A DNA stretch of 64,000 nt from Rhizobiales bacterium Ga0077525 (GCA_001464835.1 LNDS01000028.1:62001-126000), one strand, 5' to 3'. Counted from the first letter of the stretch, positions 25,840 to 34,192 are shown. Made by a program: numbers and translations. The notes: generated by a model from the sequence alone, not told the origin.

Positions 25840-26496
25840 TCACAACCGGCTGTGTTGCACGGTCCCCGCAGCGTCATCGCCAGCTCCCTGCCTGATCCGA
25901 ATCATTGCCGCGCGAACCGTCTTGGCGATGTCCTCGCCTTTTGCGTCGGTATCGTAGGCGCGCACAAAATTTCCTTGGGTGTCCATCAGATAGATGTAGG
26001 TGCTGTGGTCCATCAGATAGTCGCTGGGCCCTGGTCCCGTGCGATGCTCGGCATAATAAGCGCCATAGGCTTTTGCGACGGCGGCGATCTGCGCGGCGGT
26101 GCCGGTCAGGCCGAGGATGCGGCCGTCGAACGAGCCGGTAAAATTGGCCAGCATTTCTGGCGTATCGCGTGCAGGATCGATGGTGATGAACAGCGGCTGC
26201 ACGCGGTCGGCGTCCGGGCCAAGGCGTTCGAGCGCGCCGGCGATCTCCAGCAGCGTCGTCGGACAGGTGTTCGGACAGAACGTGAAGCCGAAAAACACCA
26301 GCAACCACTTGCCGCGATAGGTCCGGTCGGTGACGGTCGCGCCGTTCGGCGCGGTCAGGGTGAACGGACCGCCGATGGTCACCGTCTTCGCGCCGCCGGC
26401 GGTCGCGGCGCTCGCCAGGCTAAGCATCAAGGCTAGCGTCAGAAGCGCGTGCCTCGGCGAACGGGGGACACAAGCGATCACATCCCGGCGCGACAT
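25840..26496 (-). CDS. SCO1/SenC-type copper chaperone
   Basis: Thioredoxin-fold protein of 218 residues anchored or secreted by an N-terminal hydrophobic segment (about 17-33). The copper site is complete: CPNTC (Cys 74 and Cys 78 in [14 protein letters not shown]) and the distal His in [13 protein letters not shown]. Sco proteins help assemble copper centres of terminal oxidases. The ATG at 26496 is preceded by AAGGGAG, so an open frame reaching 26655 is not used. It is co-directional with hemA and divergent from the cupredoxin/cbb3 cluster. Confidence 0.93.
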   Translation of the reverse strand: MSRRDVIACVPRSPRHALLTLALMLSLASAATAGGAKTVTIGGPFTLTAPNGATVTDRTYRGKWLLVFFGFTFCPNTCPTTLLEIAGALERLGPDADRVQPLFITIDPARDTPEMLANFTGSFDGRILGLTGTAAQIAAVAKAYGAYYAEHRTGPGPSDYLMDHSTYIYLMDTQGNFVRAYDTDAKGEDIAKTVRAAMIRIRQGAGDDAAGTVQHSRL

Positions 26497-26887
26497 CGGT
26501 TGCTCCCTTTCAGTTCCATGCGACTCGAAGCGGCTCGCGATGTGTTTGGTCGATCTCGCGGGCAGCGGTTCGAAGGCGAATTCCACCCCAATGTCCCGAT
26601 CGCTTTGCTTGGCGATATGTCTGGCAAATTCATTGTTCACTATTTCGAGCGTCAAGGCGCATCAGCTTTGCTTAACGTCGCGCAAAGTAATGCTGATTTC
26701 TAACCGTTCCAAAATTGTGCTGCCATGCTGAGGTTGCAAAGGCCTTGAGGCTGCAAACTCCATTCCGCGAACGACAGCGACACTGACGTATCTTGTCGCC
26801 GCCTCAACGGCAGCTTTTCTGACCCGTTAGGTGGAAGTCGGCAAAGAAGACAAATTAGCTGGGAAATTAGCTGGGAAGGAAATCGCC
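26497..26887. other. Divergent promoter region of the sco-hemA and cupredoxin operons
   Basis: About 390 bases without a gene. It must contain two divergent promoters. A perfect 12-base tandem duplication of AAATTAGCTGGG (26852-26875) lies immediately before the ribosome-binding site of the cupredoxin gene. The minus-strand frame of sco stays open to 26655 but without a ribosome-binding site or family sequence. No FNR/FixK box could be recognised. Confidence 0.5.
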
Positions 26888-27643
26888 GTGAAAAACAGGT
26901 CGCGTCCACGACTCGCATTGCACCGTTTTATCGTCACCTCTGTTGCCCTTTCCGTTGCGTTGCTTGCGGCCTTCATCGCCGTGCCTACGCATGCCCAAGG
27001 CTATGTCGAAGGTGCGGTCGCCGGCGGCGGCGCGATCACCGGCAAGGTCTCATTTCCTGGCACCGTGCCGACGCGCAAGATCATCCCGACCAAGGATACC
27101 GAAGTATGCGGCGGCCCGCGCGACGAGCCGCTGGTCCAGGTGGGCCCCGATAAGGGCGCGCAGAATGTCGCCGTCTATTTGACACAGGTGGCCAAGGGCA
27201 AGCCTTGGCCGGCGGAGACCAAGCCGCCAGTGCTCGACCAGGTCAAATGCGTGTTCCAGCCGAGCGTGCTGGTCATGCGCACGGGCAGTCTCGACATCCT
27301 CAACAGCGATCCGGTGCTGCATAACACCCACGGCTATTACGGCAAGCGCACGGCCTTCAATCTGGCGCTGCCGAACAAGGATCAGCGGATTGCGGTCGAT
27401 TTGAAGCGTGCCGGCGAGGTGCGCGTCGATTGCGATGCGCATGGCTGGATGGAGAGCTGGATCTATGTCGTTGAGAATCCGTATTACGCGACGACCGGCG
27501 CGGACGGAAAATTCAACATCGCCGACGTACCGCCCGGAAACTACACCCTGATTGTGGCGCACCCGTTCACCGGCGTCAAACAGCAGCCGGTGACGGTGGT
27601 CGCTGGCAAGCCGACCGATCTCGCGATCGAACTGAAGAAGTAA
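26888..27643 (+). CDS. Exported cupredoxin-like protein with regulatory beta-sandwich domain
   Basis: Protein of 251 residues with a signal peptide (AVPTHAQG). The middle looks like a plastocyanin-type copper fold with possible ligands His in NSDPVLHNTHGYY and Cys/His/Met in RVDCDAHGWMESWIYV. The last 60 residues (GADGKFNIADVPPGNYTLIV) match the carboxypeptidase-regulatory-like beta-sandwich found as an add-on in many exported proteins. It may carry electrons or bind copper in the periplasm. Start: GTG at 26888 after AAGGAA; GTG at 26831 is possible but adds a Lys-rich stretch before the signal. It heads a plus-strand row with a metallophosphoesterase, a cytochrome c and the cbb3 oxidase. Confidence 0.85.
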   Translation: MKNRSRPRLALHRFIVTSVALSVALLAAFIAVPTHAQGYVEGAVAGGGAITGKVSFPGTVPTRKIIPTKDTEVCGGPRDEPLVQVGPDKGAQNVAVYLTQVAKGKPWPAETKPPVLDQVKCVFQPSVLVMRTGSLDILNSDPVLHNTHGYYGKRTAFNLALPNKDQRIAVDLKRAGEVRVDCDAHGWMESWIYVVENPYYATTGADGKFNIADVPPGNYTLIVAHPFTGVKQQPVTVVAGKPTDLAIELKK

Positions 27644-27735
27644 GCAAGAGCATGGCCGAACGGTGATGCCGTCCTGGCCATGCATTCAGGAGAGGAACTA
27701 AGCCCGCAAACCGATTTTATCGGAGGAGGAATCCC

Positions 27736-28869
27736 ATGTCTGAGCTTGAGCAAGACCGGCGCGACATAGCTTCGGTGCTCCAGCAACCGGGGGCGCGACC
27801 GGATCCCTCGCTGAAGATTACACGGCGTACCTTTATCCATCGTTCCTGCCTGGTCGGCGCGGCGACGGTCGCGGAGACCTTCGCCTGGTGGCCATTGCTC
27901 AACACGCTCGACATCGCCCACGCCGCCGACGCGCCGTTCAAATTCGCCTGGATCTCCGACACCCATCTCTACCCGCGGTCGCTCAATACGCGCTTTGTCG
28001 AAAAGACGGTGCGCGCCGCCAAGGAAGTGCAGGCGATGAATCCGCCGGCCGATTTCCTGATCTTCGGCGGCGACCTCGCCCAGCTCGGCACCGTCGAGGA
28101 ACTCGAACTCGGCAACGAGTTGCTGAAGGAAATCAAGATTCGCAAGGTCTACATCCCCGGGGAGCACGACTGGTACCTCGACATGGGCAAGAAGTGGGGC
28201 CAGTTGTTCGGGCAGCCGAATTGGACCTTCGATCACAAGGGCGTTCGCTTCATCGGTCTCGACACGATCAGCCGCGCGCCGGACTACTGGTCGATGAGGA
28301 AGATGAGTGCGAAGGAGCGCATGGACCACATGTCGGTGCTCGACGGCACTGTTGCCGGGCCTTGGGCCGGCGTTGGCCGCGACCAGCTCGACTGGATGCA
28401 GAAGACGCTATCGACCTGGGACAGAAACAGGCCGGTCATCATCTTCAGCCATAACCCGCTCTACGAATATTACCCGCCGTGGAATTTCTGGGTACGGGAC
28501 TGGCGCGACGTCAACGAGGTGCTCAAGCCCTACACCAAGGTTACCAATATCCACGGCCACGTTCATCAGGTGCTGTACAACGAGATCGGCACCATGCGCT
28601 CGATCGGCATGCTGGCGACGTCTTGGCCGTGGCCTTACGCACCGGAAGGCGTGCCGAAGCTGACCAAGCCGATGATCCGCGTCGACCCCGGCGATCCCTT
28701 TGACGGTGTCGGCTGGAGCCCGATGAGCGTCGCCGCAGACGACAAGATCGGCACCGAATACGTGATGTGGGGCCGCAAGGAGGTGTTCGCGCAATCGACC
28801 GAGGACTCGCACGAGAACATTCCGGAAAAGCTGCGGCCGCGCGTGGCCGACAACATGTGGCCATATTAG
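27736..28869 (+). CDS. Tat-exported calcineurin-like metallophosphoesterase
   Basis: Protein of 377 residues with a twin-Arg signal (ITRRTFIHRS, about 28-37), so it folds and takes up metal before export. The metallophosphoesterase motifs are in order: DTH (Asp 75, His 77), GGDLA (Asp 113), GEHDW (about 142-146), SHNP and GHVH. The third motif is normally GNHD; here Asn is replaced by Glu. It lacks the C-terminal domain of SoxB and of 5'-nucleotidases and is much shorter, so it is not SoxB, though it shares the superfamily. It is packed between the cupredoxin and the SoxA-like cytochrome gene (13-base gap), which suggests a joint periplasmic function. Substrate unknown. Confidence 0.88.
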   Translation: MSELEQDRRDIASVLQQPGARPDPSLKITRRTFIHRSCLVGAATVAETFAWWPLLNTLDIAHAADAPFKFAWISDTHLYPRSLNTRFVEKTVRAAKEVQAMNPPADFLIFGGDLAQLGTVEELELGNELLKEIKIRKVYIPGEHDWYLDMGKKWGQLFGQPNWTFDHKGVRFIGLDTISRAPDYWSMRKMSAKERMDHMSVLDGTVAGPWAGVGRDQLDWMQKTLSTWDRNRPVIIFSHNPLYEYYPPWNFWVRDWRDVNEVLKPYTKVTNIHGHVHQVLYNEIGTMRSIGMLATSWPWPYAPEGVPKLTKPMIRVDPGDPFDGVGWSPMSVAADDKIGTEYVMWGRKEVFAQSTEDSHENIPEKLRPRVADNMWPY

Positions 28870-28882
28870 GGGAGGGATGAAC

Positions 28883-29347
28883 ATGACCGATCGAACCAGG
28901 TTGCGCACGGCATTGTCCGGCGTATCGGTGGCGGCGGTGCTCGCGGCGGTAGCCGTGTTTGTTGGCCCCGCCGGTGCCCACAAGGATCCGGTGACGCCCC
29001 AGCAGCTCAAGGCTTACGAGGACGCGCTGATGGAACAGGTCAAGCTCGGCGATCTCCTGTTCCATGGCGATGCCGCGACCGAAAAGAACATGGGTGTCTC
29101 CTTGTCCAAGACGGGCATGGCTTGCGCCATGTGCCATCCGATGACGGCGGACACCCATCCGCATACATATCCGAAATTCCAGGCCCAGATGGCCAAGTTC
29201 GCAACGCTGCGCGACATGATCAACTGGTGCATTGAGAAGCCCAATCAAGGCGAGATGATCGACTCCGACTCCGACGCGATGAAGGCGCTGGAGGCCTACA
29301 TCTACTGGTCCAATACCGGTTCGGTGCTGATACCGGGCAGATATTGA
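28883..29347 (+). CDS. SoxA-like monoheme cytochrome c
   Basis: Exported protein of 154 residues with a signal peptide (about residues 1-32, GPAGAH). One heme c site is present (CAMCH, Cys 81-His 85). The C-terminal part DMINWCIEKPNQGEMID followed by ALEAYIYWSN strongly recalls the last heme domain of SoxA and TsdA, in which a Cys in this position is the distal heme ligand. That Cys is kept here. SoxA joins thiosulfate to SoxYZ with SoxX; whether this shorter protein does similar chemistry is unknown. ATG 28883 lies at good distance from GGGGAGGG; ATG 28877 is too close. Confidence 0.82.
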   Translation: MTDRTRLRTALSGVSVAAVLAAVAVFVGPAGAHKDPVTPQQLKAYEDALMEQVKLGDLLFHGDAATEKNMGVSLSKTGMACAMCHPMTADTHPHTYPKFQAQMAKFATLRDMINWCIEKPNQGEMIDSDSDAMKALEAYIYWSNTGSVLIPGRY

Positions 29348-29452
29348 TCGCGTGAACAGCAGGACTACGGACGTCATCGGAGAGCGCGTGCGCCAGGACG
29401 GCGCACGCGCGGCTCAATGAGCCGGAGCGCGTCTCGGCGGAAGGGTCGCCGC

Positions 29453-29534
29453 GTAAGCCGTAAGCCAAGCAAGAATGTAAGCCAAGATTGTAAGCGAGGA
29501 AGAAGACCGAAACCAACAAGAAGAAGACTGAAAC
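29453..29534 (+). repeat. Short direct repeats before ccoN
   Basis: Four copies of GTAAGCC or GTAAGCG (29453, 29460, 29477, 29490) followed by two copies of AGAAGAC(C/T)GAAAC (29501-29513 and 29522-29534). The whole spacer 29348-29556 has no gene. The role is unknown. Confidence 0.6.
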
Positions 29535-29556
29535 GGGACACTCTCGGGGGGAATCC

Positions 29557-31017
29557 ATGACGGAAGTACATTCGGCAGACGCGCTGCATGGCCGCTTCGC
29601 CGGCATCGATCTGGACGAACTCGTCGATGCGCCGGTGGTGCGCACCTGGCTGTTGTGGGGCATGGTCTGGCTGATGCTCACGCCGTCCGTCGGCGCGGCC
29701 ATTTCCACCTTGTTCAATTTTCCCGACTATCTCGGCACCTCGAACCTGCAACTGACTTTCGGACGGCTGCGGCCGATCCATGTCAACGGCGTCATCCTCG
29801 GCGCCTTCTCCAGCCTGTTCATCGGCCTGTGCTACTATCTGGTGCCACGGCTGTGCGGCGTGCGGGTCGTTTACAACGACTGGGGCGTGGCGATCGCCTG
29901 GGTGTGGAACGTCGCCGTCGCCGTCGGTCTCCTCGGCATCGCTTTCGGCGACAATCACGGCCTGGAAGCCGGCGAGATGCCGATCTATGCCGGCATCCCG
30001 CTGTTCATCGTCTGCGCGATCGCCACCCTGCAATTCCTCGTCACCATTAGTCGCCGTCTCGAAGCGCCGCTCTATGTGGCGCTGTGGTATCTGATCGGCG
30101 CTTTCGTGTGGACGACAATGAACCTGGTGCTGGGCTCGTTCATCCTGCCTTACAACATTACCGGGATGCACAGCGCCGGCTTCCATGGCCTCTATATCCA
30201 CTACATCGTCGGATTGTGGCTGACGCCCGCGGGCTACGTGATCATCTACTATTTCCTGCCGGTGTCCGTGCGCAATCCGCTCTACGCGCACAAGCTGTCG
30301 CTGGTCGGCTTCTGGTCGCTGGCGCTGTTCTATCCTTTCGTCGGCATCCACCACTATCTCTACAGCCCGATCGCCGACTGGGCCGAGACTATTGCCATCG
30401 TCACCTCGATGATGCTGATCATCCCGGTGTGGACCGTGCTGGTGAACTTCTTCGGCACGGTGAAGGGCAAATGGGATTCGTTCGGTCGCAACCTGCCGGC
30501 CAAGTTCCTGATGATGGGCGCCATCATGTATCTGGCGGGCTGCTTCCAGGGCTCGGTGGAGGCATTGCGCATAATCCAGCAACCGACCCACTTCACCGAC
30601 TTCGTCATCTCGCATTCGCATCTCACCGTGTTCGGCACTTTCGTTGTGTGGGCGATCGGCGGCAGCGTCTATGCCTGGCCACGTCTGTGCGGGCGCACCG
30701 AGCTGTGGTCGTGGACGCTCGGCAACTGGTCGTTCTGGCTGATCACGGTCGGCATTTCCATCATGGGGCTGGGCCTCACCGCTGGCGGCCTGGTGCAAGG
30801 CTTCCAGTGGATGGTGGGAGTCGAATGGGTCGATTCCATCCTGCCGATGCGGCCCTATTGGTTCGTGCGTACGCTTGCCGGGATCACCATGGACATCGGC
30901 ATGACGTTGCTCGTCGTCAATTTCACCATGACGGCGATGTCGCGCGCGCGTGAGGTGGCTCGGCCGGCTCCGAGCGGCCCCCGTGGTGCGGTTCTGGCAG
31001 GGGGGGCGGCGGAATGA
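29557..31017 (+). CDS. ccoN: cbb3-type cytochrome c oxidase catalytic subunit I (atypical CcoN)
   Basis: Heme-copper oxidase subunit of 486 residues with about 12 transmembrane segments. Ligand histidines are seen in LRPIHVNG, GLYIHYIVG, FVGIHHYLYS and SHSHLTVFG. The Tyr six residues before the His pair (LFYPFVGIHH) corresponds to the cross-linked Tyr of cbb3 oxidases. It reduces oxygen to water at a heme b3-CuB site. It differs clearly from the usual CcoN in length and loop sequence, and its partner CcoO is fused to extra cytochrome domains. The ATG follows GGGGGGAA. The stop overlaps the next start (ATGATG). Confidence 0.92.
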   Translation: MTEVHSADALHGRFAGIDLDELVDAPVVRTWLLWGMVWLMLTPSVGAAISTLFNFPDYLGTSNLQLTFGRLRPIHVNGVILGAFSSLFIGLCYYLVPRLCGVRVVYNDWGVAIAWVWNVAVAVGLLGIAFGDNHGLEAGEMPIYAGIPLFIVCAIATLQFLVTISRRLEAPLYVALWYLIGAFVWTTMNLVLGSFILPYNITGMHSAGFHGLYIHYIVGLWLTPAGYVIIYYFLPVSVRNPLYAHKLSLVGFWSLALFYPFVGIHHYLYSPIADWAETIAIVTSMMLIIPVWTVLVNFFGTVKGKWDSFGRNLPAKFLMMGAIMYLAGCFQGSVEALRIIQQPTHFTDFVISHSHLTVFGTFVVWAIGGSVYAWPRLCGRTELWSWTLGNWSFWLITVGISIMGLGLTAGGLVQGFQWMVGVEWVDSILPMRPYWFVRTLAGITMDIGMTLLVVNFTMTAMSRAREVARPAPSGPRGAVLAGGAAE

Positions 31018-32711
31018 TGACGCTCCGCTTCGTTGCGCTGGTTGCCGGCATCGGCTGCTTCTTCGCCGCCGTCTTCACGCAAGGCTTGCTGCCGCTGTTC
31101 GAACCGGCGGCGCTGACCCGCACGGTGACCTCGGTGGTGCGTACCGATCTCGGCGAACTCAAATGGATGCAAGCCGAGGCGACCGACTACACCGAGCAGC
31201 AGAAGCTTGGCCGCAAAGTCTATCTGCGCGAGGGCTGCTGGTACTGCCATTCGCAATATGTGCGGCCGGTGACCGGCGAGACCCGCCGGTGGGGGCCGGT
31301 GAGCGAGTCGGGCGAATACGCCTTCGACACGCCGCATCTGTTCGGCACGCGGCGGATCGGGCCGGACTTGACCCGCGTCGGTCTGAAATACTCCGACGAG
31401 TGGCATCTGGCGCATTTCTGGGACCCGCGCATGCTGACGCCGGATTCGATCATGGCGCCCTATCGCGGCTTGTTTGACCAGCCCAAGGGGCGGGTCAAAA
31501 TCGTCGACGGCGCCGACAGCACTAAGACGCTGGAGCAGACTGCGGTCACGCGGGCTTTGTTCCAATTCGACGCCAAGGAGCAGATCCGGCTGACGCCGAA
31601 TGCCGACGGGCTCCTGTTCGTCCCGCGCACCGCCCGCACCAAGGCGCCGATCGTCCTGATTCCGTCGGGGGAATACAAAGGCGACACCGTTACCCTGGCG
31701 GTGGAGACGGAAGAACTCGCTGGGCTGATCGCCTATCTGCAGAAGCTCGGCATGAATCGCGGCAAGTGGCGCGACCTGTTCGAACCGCAGGAGTTCGGCG
31801 TCACCGACATCTCGATGCCGCGCTCGGAAGAGTGGATTGGGCACGGCAAAGAAGTCTACGAGCGTCGCTGCCTCGGCTGTCATGGCGTCACCGGCGACGG
31901 CAACGGACCGGCGGCGACCTTCATGTACAAGCAGCGGCCGCGCAATTTCACCTCGGCGGTATTCAAGTTCCGCTTGACCAAGGAGCCGATCCCGACCGAC
32001 GGCGATCTCCTGCGCACCATCACCCGCGGCGTGCGCGGCACCTCGATGCCGTCCTGGCATGATTTGCCGATGAACGACCGCCTCGCGGTCATCCAATATA
32101 TAAAGTACCGGCTGGCGGCCGACCGCGCCGATCCGGCCAAGCCCTATCTCTATTTCGTCGAGGAGCCGCCGGGACCGCCACTTTATATCGGTCCGCCGCC
32201 GCCGCCGACGCAGGAGATCGTCACCCGCGGCCGACAGGTTTGGCAGGACGCCAAATGCTGGGAATGCCACGGCCAGACCGGCAAAGGCGATGGCGAGAAG
32301 GCGGCCGGGCTCAAGGACGATCTCGGTTTCCAGATCATCCCCGCTGATCTCACCTCGGGCCAGTTCAAGTCGGGCTCCAAGGCCGAGGACATCTTCCGCA
32401 CCATGTCGACCGGCCTGTCGGGCACGCCGATGCCGTCCTACCGCGATTCCTTGCCGGAGGCGGATCGCTGGGCGCTCGCCTATTTCGTGCTGGCCCTGTC
32501 CGCCTACAAGGATCCGCTCACCGGCGAGCCGTTGCCGATCGCCGACGCCGACAAGGCCGCGCTCAACGATCCCAAACTCGCCGCGCCCAGCCCGGACACC
32601 GCCTATGTGCCTGGCAAGAAGGGCCCGGCGCAGGCGGCGGCGCCGGGCGGCACCGCGCTCGCCACGCGCGAGAATGCGCCGGCCGCGGCCGGCAGTGAAC
32701 GGAGGCCATGA
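31014..32711 (+). CDS. CcoO fused to two cytochrome c domains
   Basis: Protein of 565 residues. Residues 1-155 are CcoO: N-terminal membrane anchor, heme c motif CWYCH (75-79) in the CcoO-specific WYCHSQYVRPV, IGPDLTRVG, and the Met of SIMAPYRGLFD. About 85 residues of linker follow. Two class I cytochrome c domains come next: CLGCH (286-290, Met in GTSMPSW near 345) and CWECH (415-419, Met in GTPMPSY near 479). The tail is Ala/Pro-rich. Normal cbb3 has a separate diheme CcoP; here the two extra hemes sit on the CcoO chain, so the three-heme relay is one polypeptide. It overlaps ccoN by four bases. Confidence 0.92.
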   Translation: MMTLRFVALVAGIGCFFAAVFTQGLLPLFEPAALTRTVTSVVRTDLGELKWMQAEATDYTEQQKLGRKVYLREGCWYCHSQYVRPVTGETRRWGPVSESGEYAFDTPHLFGTRRIGPDLTRVGLKYSDEWHLAHFWDPRMLTPDSIMAPYRGLFDQPKGRVKIVDGADSTKTLEQTAVTRALFQFDAKEQIRLTPNADGLLFVPRTARTKAPIVLIPSGEYKGDTVTLAVETEELAGLIAYLQKLGMNRGKWRDLFEPQEFGVTDISMPRSEEWIGHGKEVYERRCLGCHGVTGDGNGPAATFMYKQRPRNFTSAVFKFRLTKEPIPTDGDLLRTITRGVRGTSMPSWHDLPMNDRLAVIQYIKYRLAADRADPAKPYLYFVEEPPGPPLYIGPPPPPTQEIVTRGRQVWQDAKCWECHGQTGKGDGEKAAGLKDDLGFQIIPADLTSGQFKSGSKAEDIFRTMSTGLSGTPMPSYRDSLPEADRWALAYFVLALSAYKDPLTGEPLPIADADKAALNDPKLAAPSPDTAYVPGKKGPAQAAAPGGTALATRENAPAAAGSERRP

Positions 32712-32893
32712 CGATGCCGGACTTCAGCGTACTCGGATCCTATCTGGTCGGCCTTATGATGAGCATCGGCGCCGTCTGCGTGTTTGTGTGGGCGGTGCTG
32801 TCGGGCGCCCTGCACAATGCCGACGAGGCCTCCCTCAACCACTACAAGGCGGAGATCGAAAATGAGCGAAGGCGACAGGCCGGCGCACAATAG
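32708..32893 (+). CDS. Small CcoS-like membrane protein
   Basis: Protein of 61 residues with one transmembrane segment and the sequence VCVFVWAVLSGALHNAD followed by a charged helix. The FVWAVxSG-x-x-x-xxD pattern resembles CcoS, an assembly factor needed for heme and copper insertion into cbb3 oxidase. It overlaps the CcoO-fusion stop by four bases (ATGA), so it is coupled to the oxidase. The next small gene overlaps its 3' end by 32 bases. Confidence 0.65.
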   Translation: MTMPDFSVLGSYLVGLMMSIGAVCVFVWAVLSGALHNADEASLNHYKAEIENERRRQAGAQ

Positions 32894-33062
32894 TCCGCCC
32901 GGCGAGCATCACGAGCTTGAGGAATATGCCGGCGGCTCGATCAAGGCGTGGATGGGCCACATCCCGCTCTGGCTGCTCGCCGTCTATTTTGTTCTGTTCG
33001 TGTGGGGCCTCTATTACTCCTACCATTTCTGGGGCGGATTGGGCCCCGGGCGGATCGGCTAG
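32862..33062 (+). CDS. Small single-pass membrane protein of the oxidase operon
   Basis: Protein of 66 residues: a polar, His/Glu-rich N-terminus (GEHHELEEYAGGSIKAW), one hydrophobic segment (IPLWLLAVYFVLFVWGLYY) and a Gly-rich end. The layout recalls the membrane anchor of CcoP, which normally starts with a short polar part and a helix near a Trp. It may thus be a left-over CcoP anchor now separated from the heme domains; this is inference. It starts inside the previous gene. Confidence 0.65.
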   Translation: MSEGDRPAHNSPPGEHHELEEYAGGSIKAWMGHIPLWLLAVYFVLFVWGLYYSYHFWGGLGPGRIG

Positions 33063-33091
33063 ATGGATCGGCAAGACAGAAGGGACGAGTC

Positions 33092-33196
33092 ATGCTGGCA
33101 GTCAAGATCGTATTAGGGGTCGCGGTGCTGAACCTGATCTTCCTCGCGTCGGAGATCGCAATAAACGTGCTGGGAGCCCTCCTGGGCTGGACTTGA
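33092..33196 (+). CDS. 34-residue membrane microprotein
   Basis: Very small gene encoding 34 residues, almost all one hydrophobic helix (MLAVKIVLGVAVLNLIFLAS...). A GGGAC ribosome-binding-like stretch lies 7 bases upstream. It is placed in the oxidase operon between other tiny membrane proteins. cbb3 oxidases are known to bind single-helix subunits such as CcoQ and CcoM, which would be the closest role. The reading is supported by position and helix content only. Confidence 0.5.
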   Translation: MLAVKIVLGVAVLNLIFLASEIAINVLGALLGWT

Positions 33197-33231
33197 ACCG
33201 GCTGGATTTGAACAGGCTGAACGGGTGAACA
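33185..33231 (+). repeat. 15-base tandem repeat
   Basis: GGCTGGACTTGAACC (33185-33199), GGCTGGATTTGAACA (33200-33214) and a diverged third unit (33215-33231). It spans the end of one microprotein gene and the spacer to the next. Confidence 0.6.
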
Positions 33232-33232
33232 C

Positions 33233-33358
33233 ATGCTGGCAGAAACCACTTTCTCACTCGCCAATGCGACCACGAACCAGATGATCGCCTTCTACTCCGG
33301 CGCCATCGCCCATACGCTCTTCTTCATCTGGATCGCCTATCTGGTGCGCATGAAATAG
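33233..33358 (+). CDS. 41-residue membrane microprotein
   Basis: Small gene read from the ATG after GGGTGA, encoding 41 residues: a polar start (MLAETTFSLANATTNQM) and one hydrophobic segment (FYSGAIAHTLFFIWIAYLV) ending in RMK. It follows the 34-residue gene in the same direction and precedes the TauE-like gene. It is another candidate single-helix oxidase subunit. No database family is recognised. Confidence 0.5.
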   Translation: MLAETTFSLANATTNQMIAFYSGAIAHTLFFIWIAYLVRMK

Positions 33359-33412
33359 CGGCGTGCGCATTGTCGAACTGCGTCGATACCCAGCGATTGG
33401 CGGGGTGATGGC

Positions 33413-34192
33413 GTGACTTATTACGTCGTAATCTTTGCTGCCGCCTTTGCCGGCAGCTTTCACTGCATCGGCATGTGCGGCGGCTTCGCCTGCGCACTCG
33501 GACACGATTCGCGGGGCCCGGCGGCGACGGGTCTGCGTCACGTCCTTTACAATAGCGGCCGTCTCACCAGCTACGTGTTCCTCGGCGCGCTGGCCGGCGG
33601 GATCGGTCAATTGATTTGCACGTCCCAGGGGACGGCCGTGCCGGGAATGGACGGCGGCCTCGACATCGGCCAGCGCGCGCTCGCCATCATTGCCGGATTG
33701 CTCATGATCGCCATGGCGCTGCAGTTCTTCGGTCGGTTGCCGGGCCTGCATCGGCTATCGATCGGCTTTGGCGGCAGCACCTTCGCGATGATGTTGCGCA
33801 GTTTATTGACGACGCGCAGCCACGCGGCGCCGCTTGCGTTCGGCGTTTTCAACGGCTTCTTGCCGTGTCCGCTGGTGTACGCATTTGTCGCCCAGGCGGC
33901 GGGCACCGGCGCGGTACAATCCGGAATGCTGGTTATGGTCAGTTTCGGTCTCGGGACGTTTCCGGCGATGCTGATGATGGGCGGAATCGGCCGTGCGTTC
34001 AGTGCAGTCTGGCGTCAGCGCGGTGTTTGGGTCGCTGGGGCGGCCATCTTGCTGCTCGGACTGGTCACGTTGGGACGCGGCGTTTTTCCAACGGCCATGT
34101 CACATGCCATGTCCCACGCTATGCCGCACTCAATTTCGCAGGGCACGTCGCAGGGCTCGTCGCAGCCCTTGTCGATTGAGCGTCGAATATGA
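33413..34192 (+). CDS. TauE/SafE-like sulfite exporter family membrane protein
   Basis: Polytopic membrane protein of 259 residues with about six segments. The start HCIGMCGGFACAL and the middle GVFNGFLPCPLVYAFVA are marks of the TauE/SafE branch found beside ccoI in many cbb3 gene clusters (often called a sulfite exporter or CcoH/RdxI-associated protein). Both Cys-containing motifs could take part in copper transfer. The C-terminus holds a short His/Ser repeat (AMSHAMSHAMPHS). Start GTG at 33413. It overlaps ccoI by four bases. Confidence 0.8.
   Translation: MTYYVVIFAAAFAGSFHCIGMCGGFACALGHDSRGPAATGLRHVLYNSGRLTSYVFLGALAGGIGQLICTSQGTAVPGMDGGLDIGQRALAIIAGLLMIAMALQFFGRLPGLHRLSIGFGGSTFAMMLRSLLTTRSHAAPLAFGVFNGFLPCPLVYAFVAQAAGTGAVQSGMLVMVSFGLGTFPAMLMMGGIGRAFSAVWRQRGVWVAGAAILLLGLVTLGRGVFPTAMSHAMSHAMPHSISQGTSQGSSQPLSIERRI

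Noticed and set aside
26497..26655. N-terminal extension of the Sco protein
   Set aside because: The frame is open but has no ribosome-binding site; the ATG at 26496 follows AAGGGAG and gives a normal membrane anchor.
27736..28869. Assignment of the metallophosphoesterase as SoxB
   Set aside because: It is about 190 residues too short, lacks the 5'-nucleotidase C-terminal domain and has a different third metal motif.
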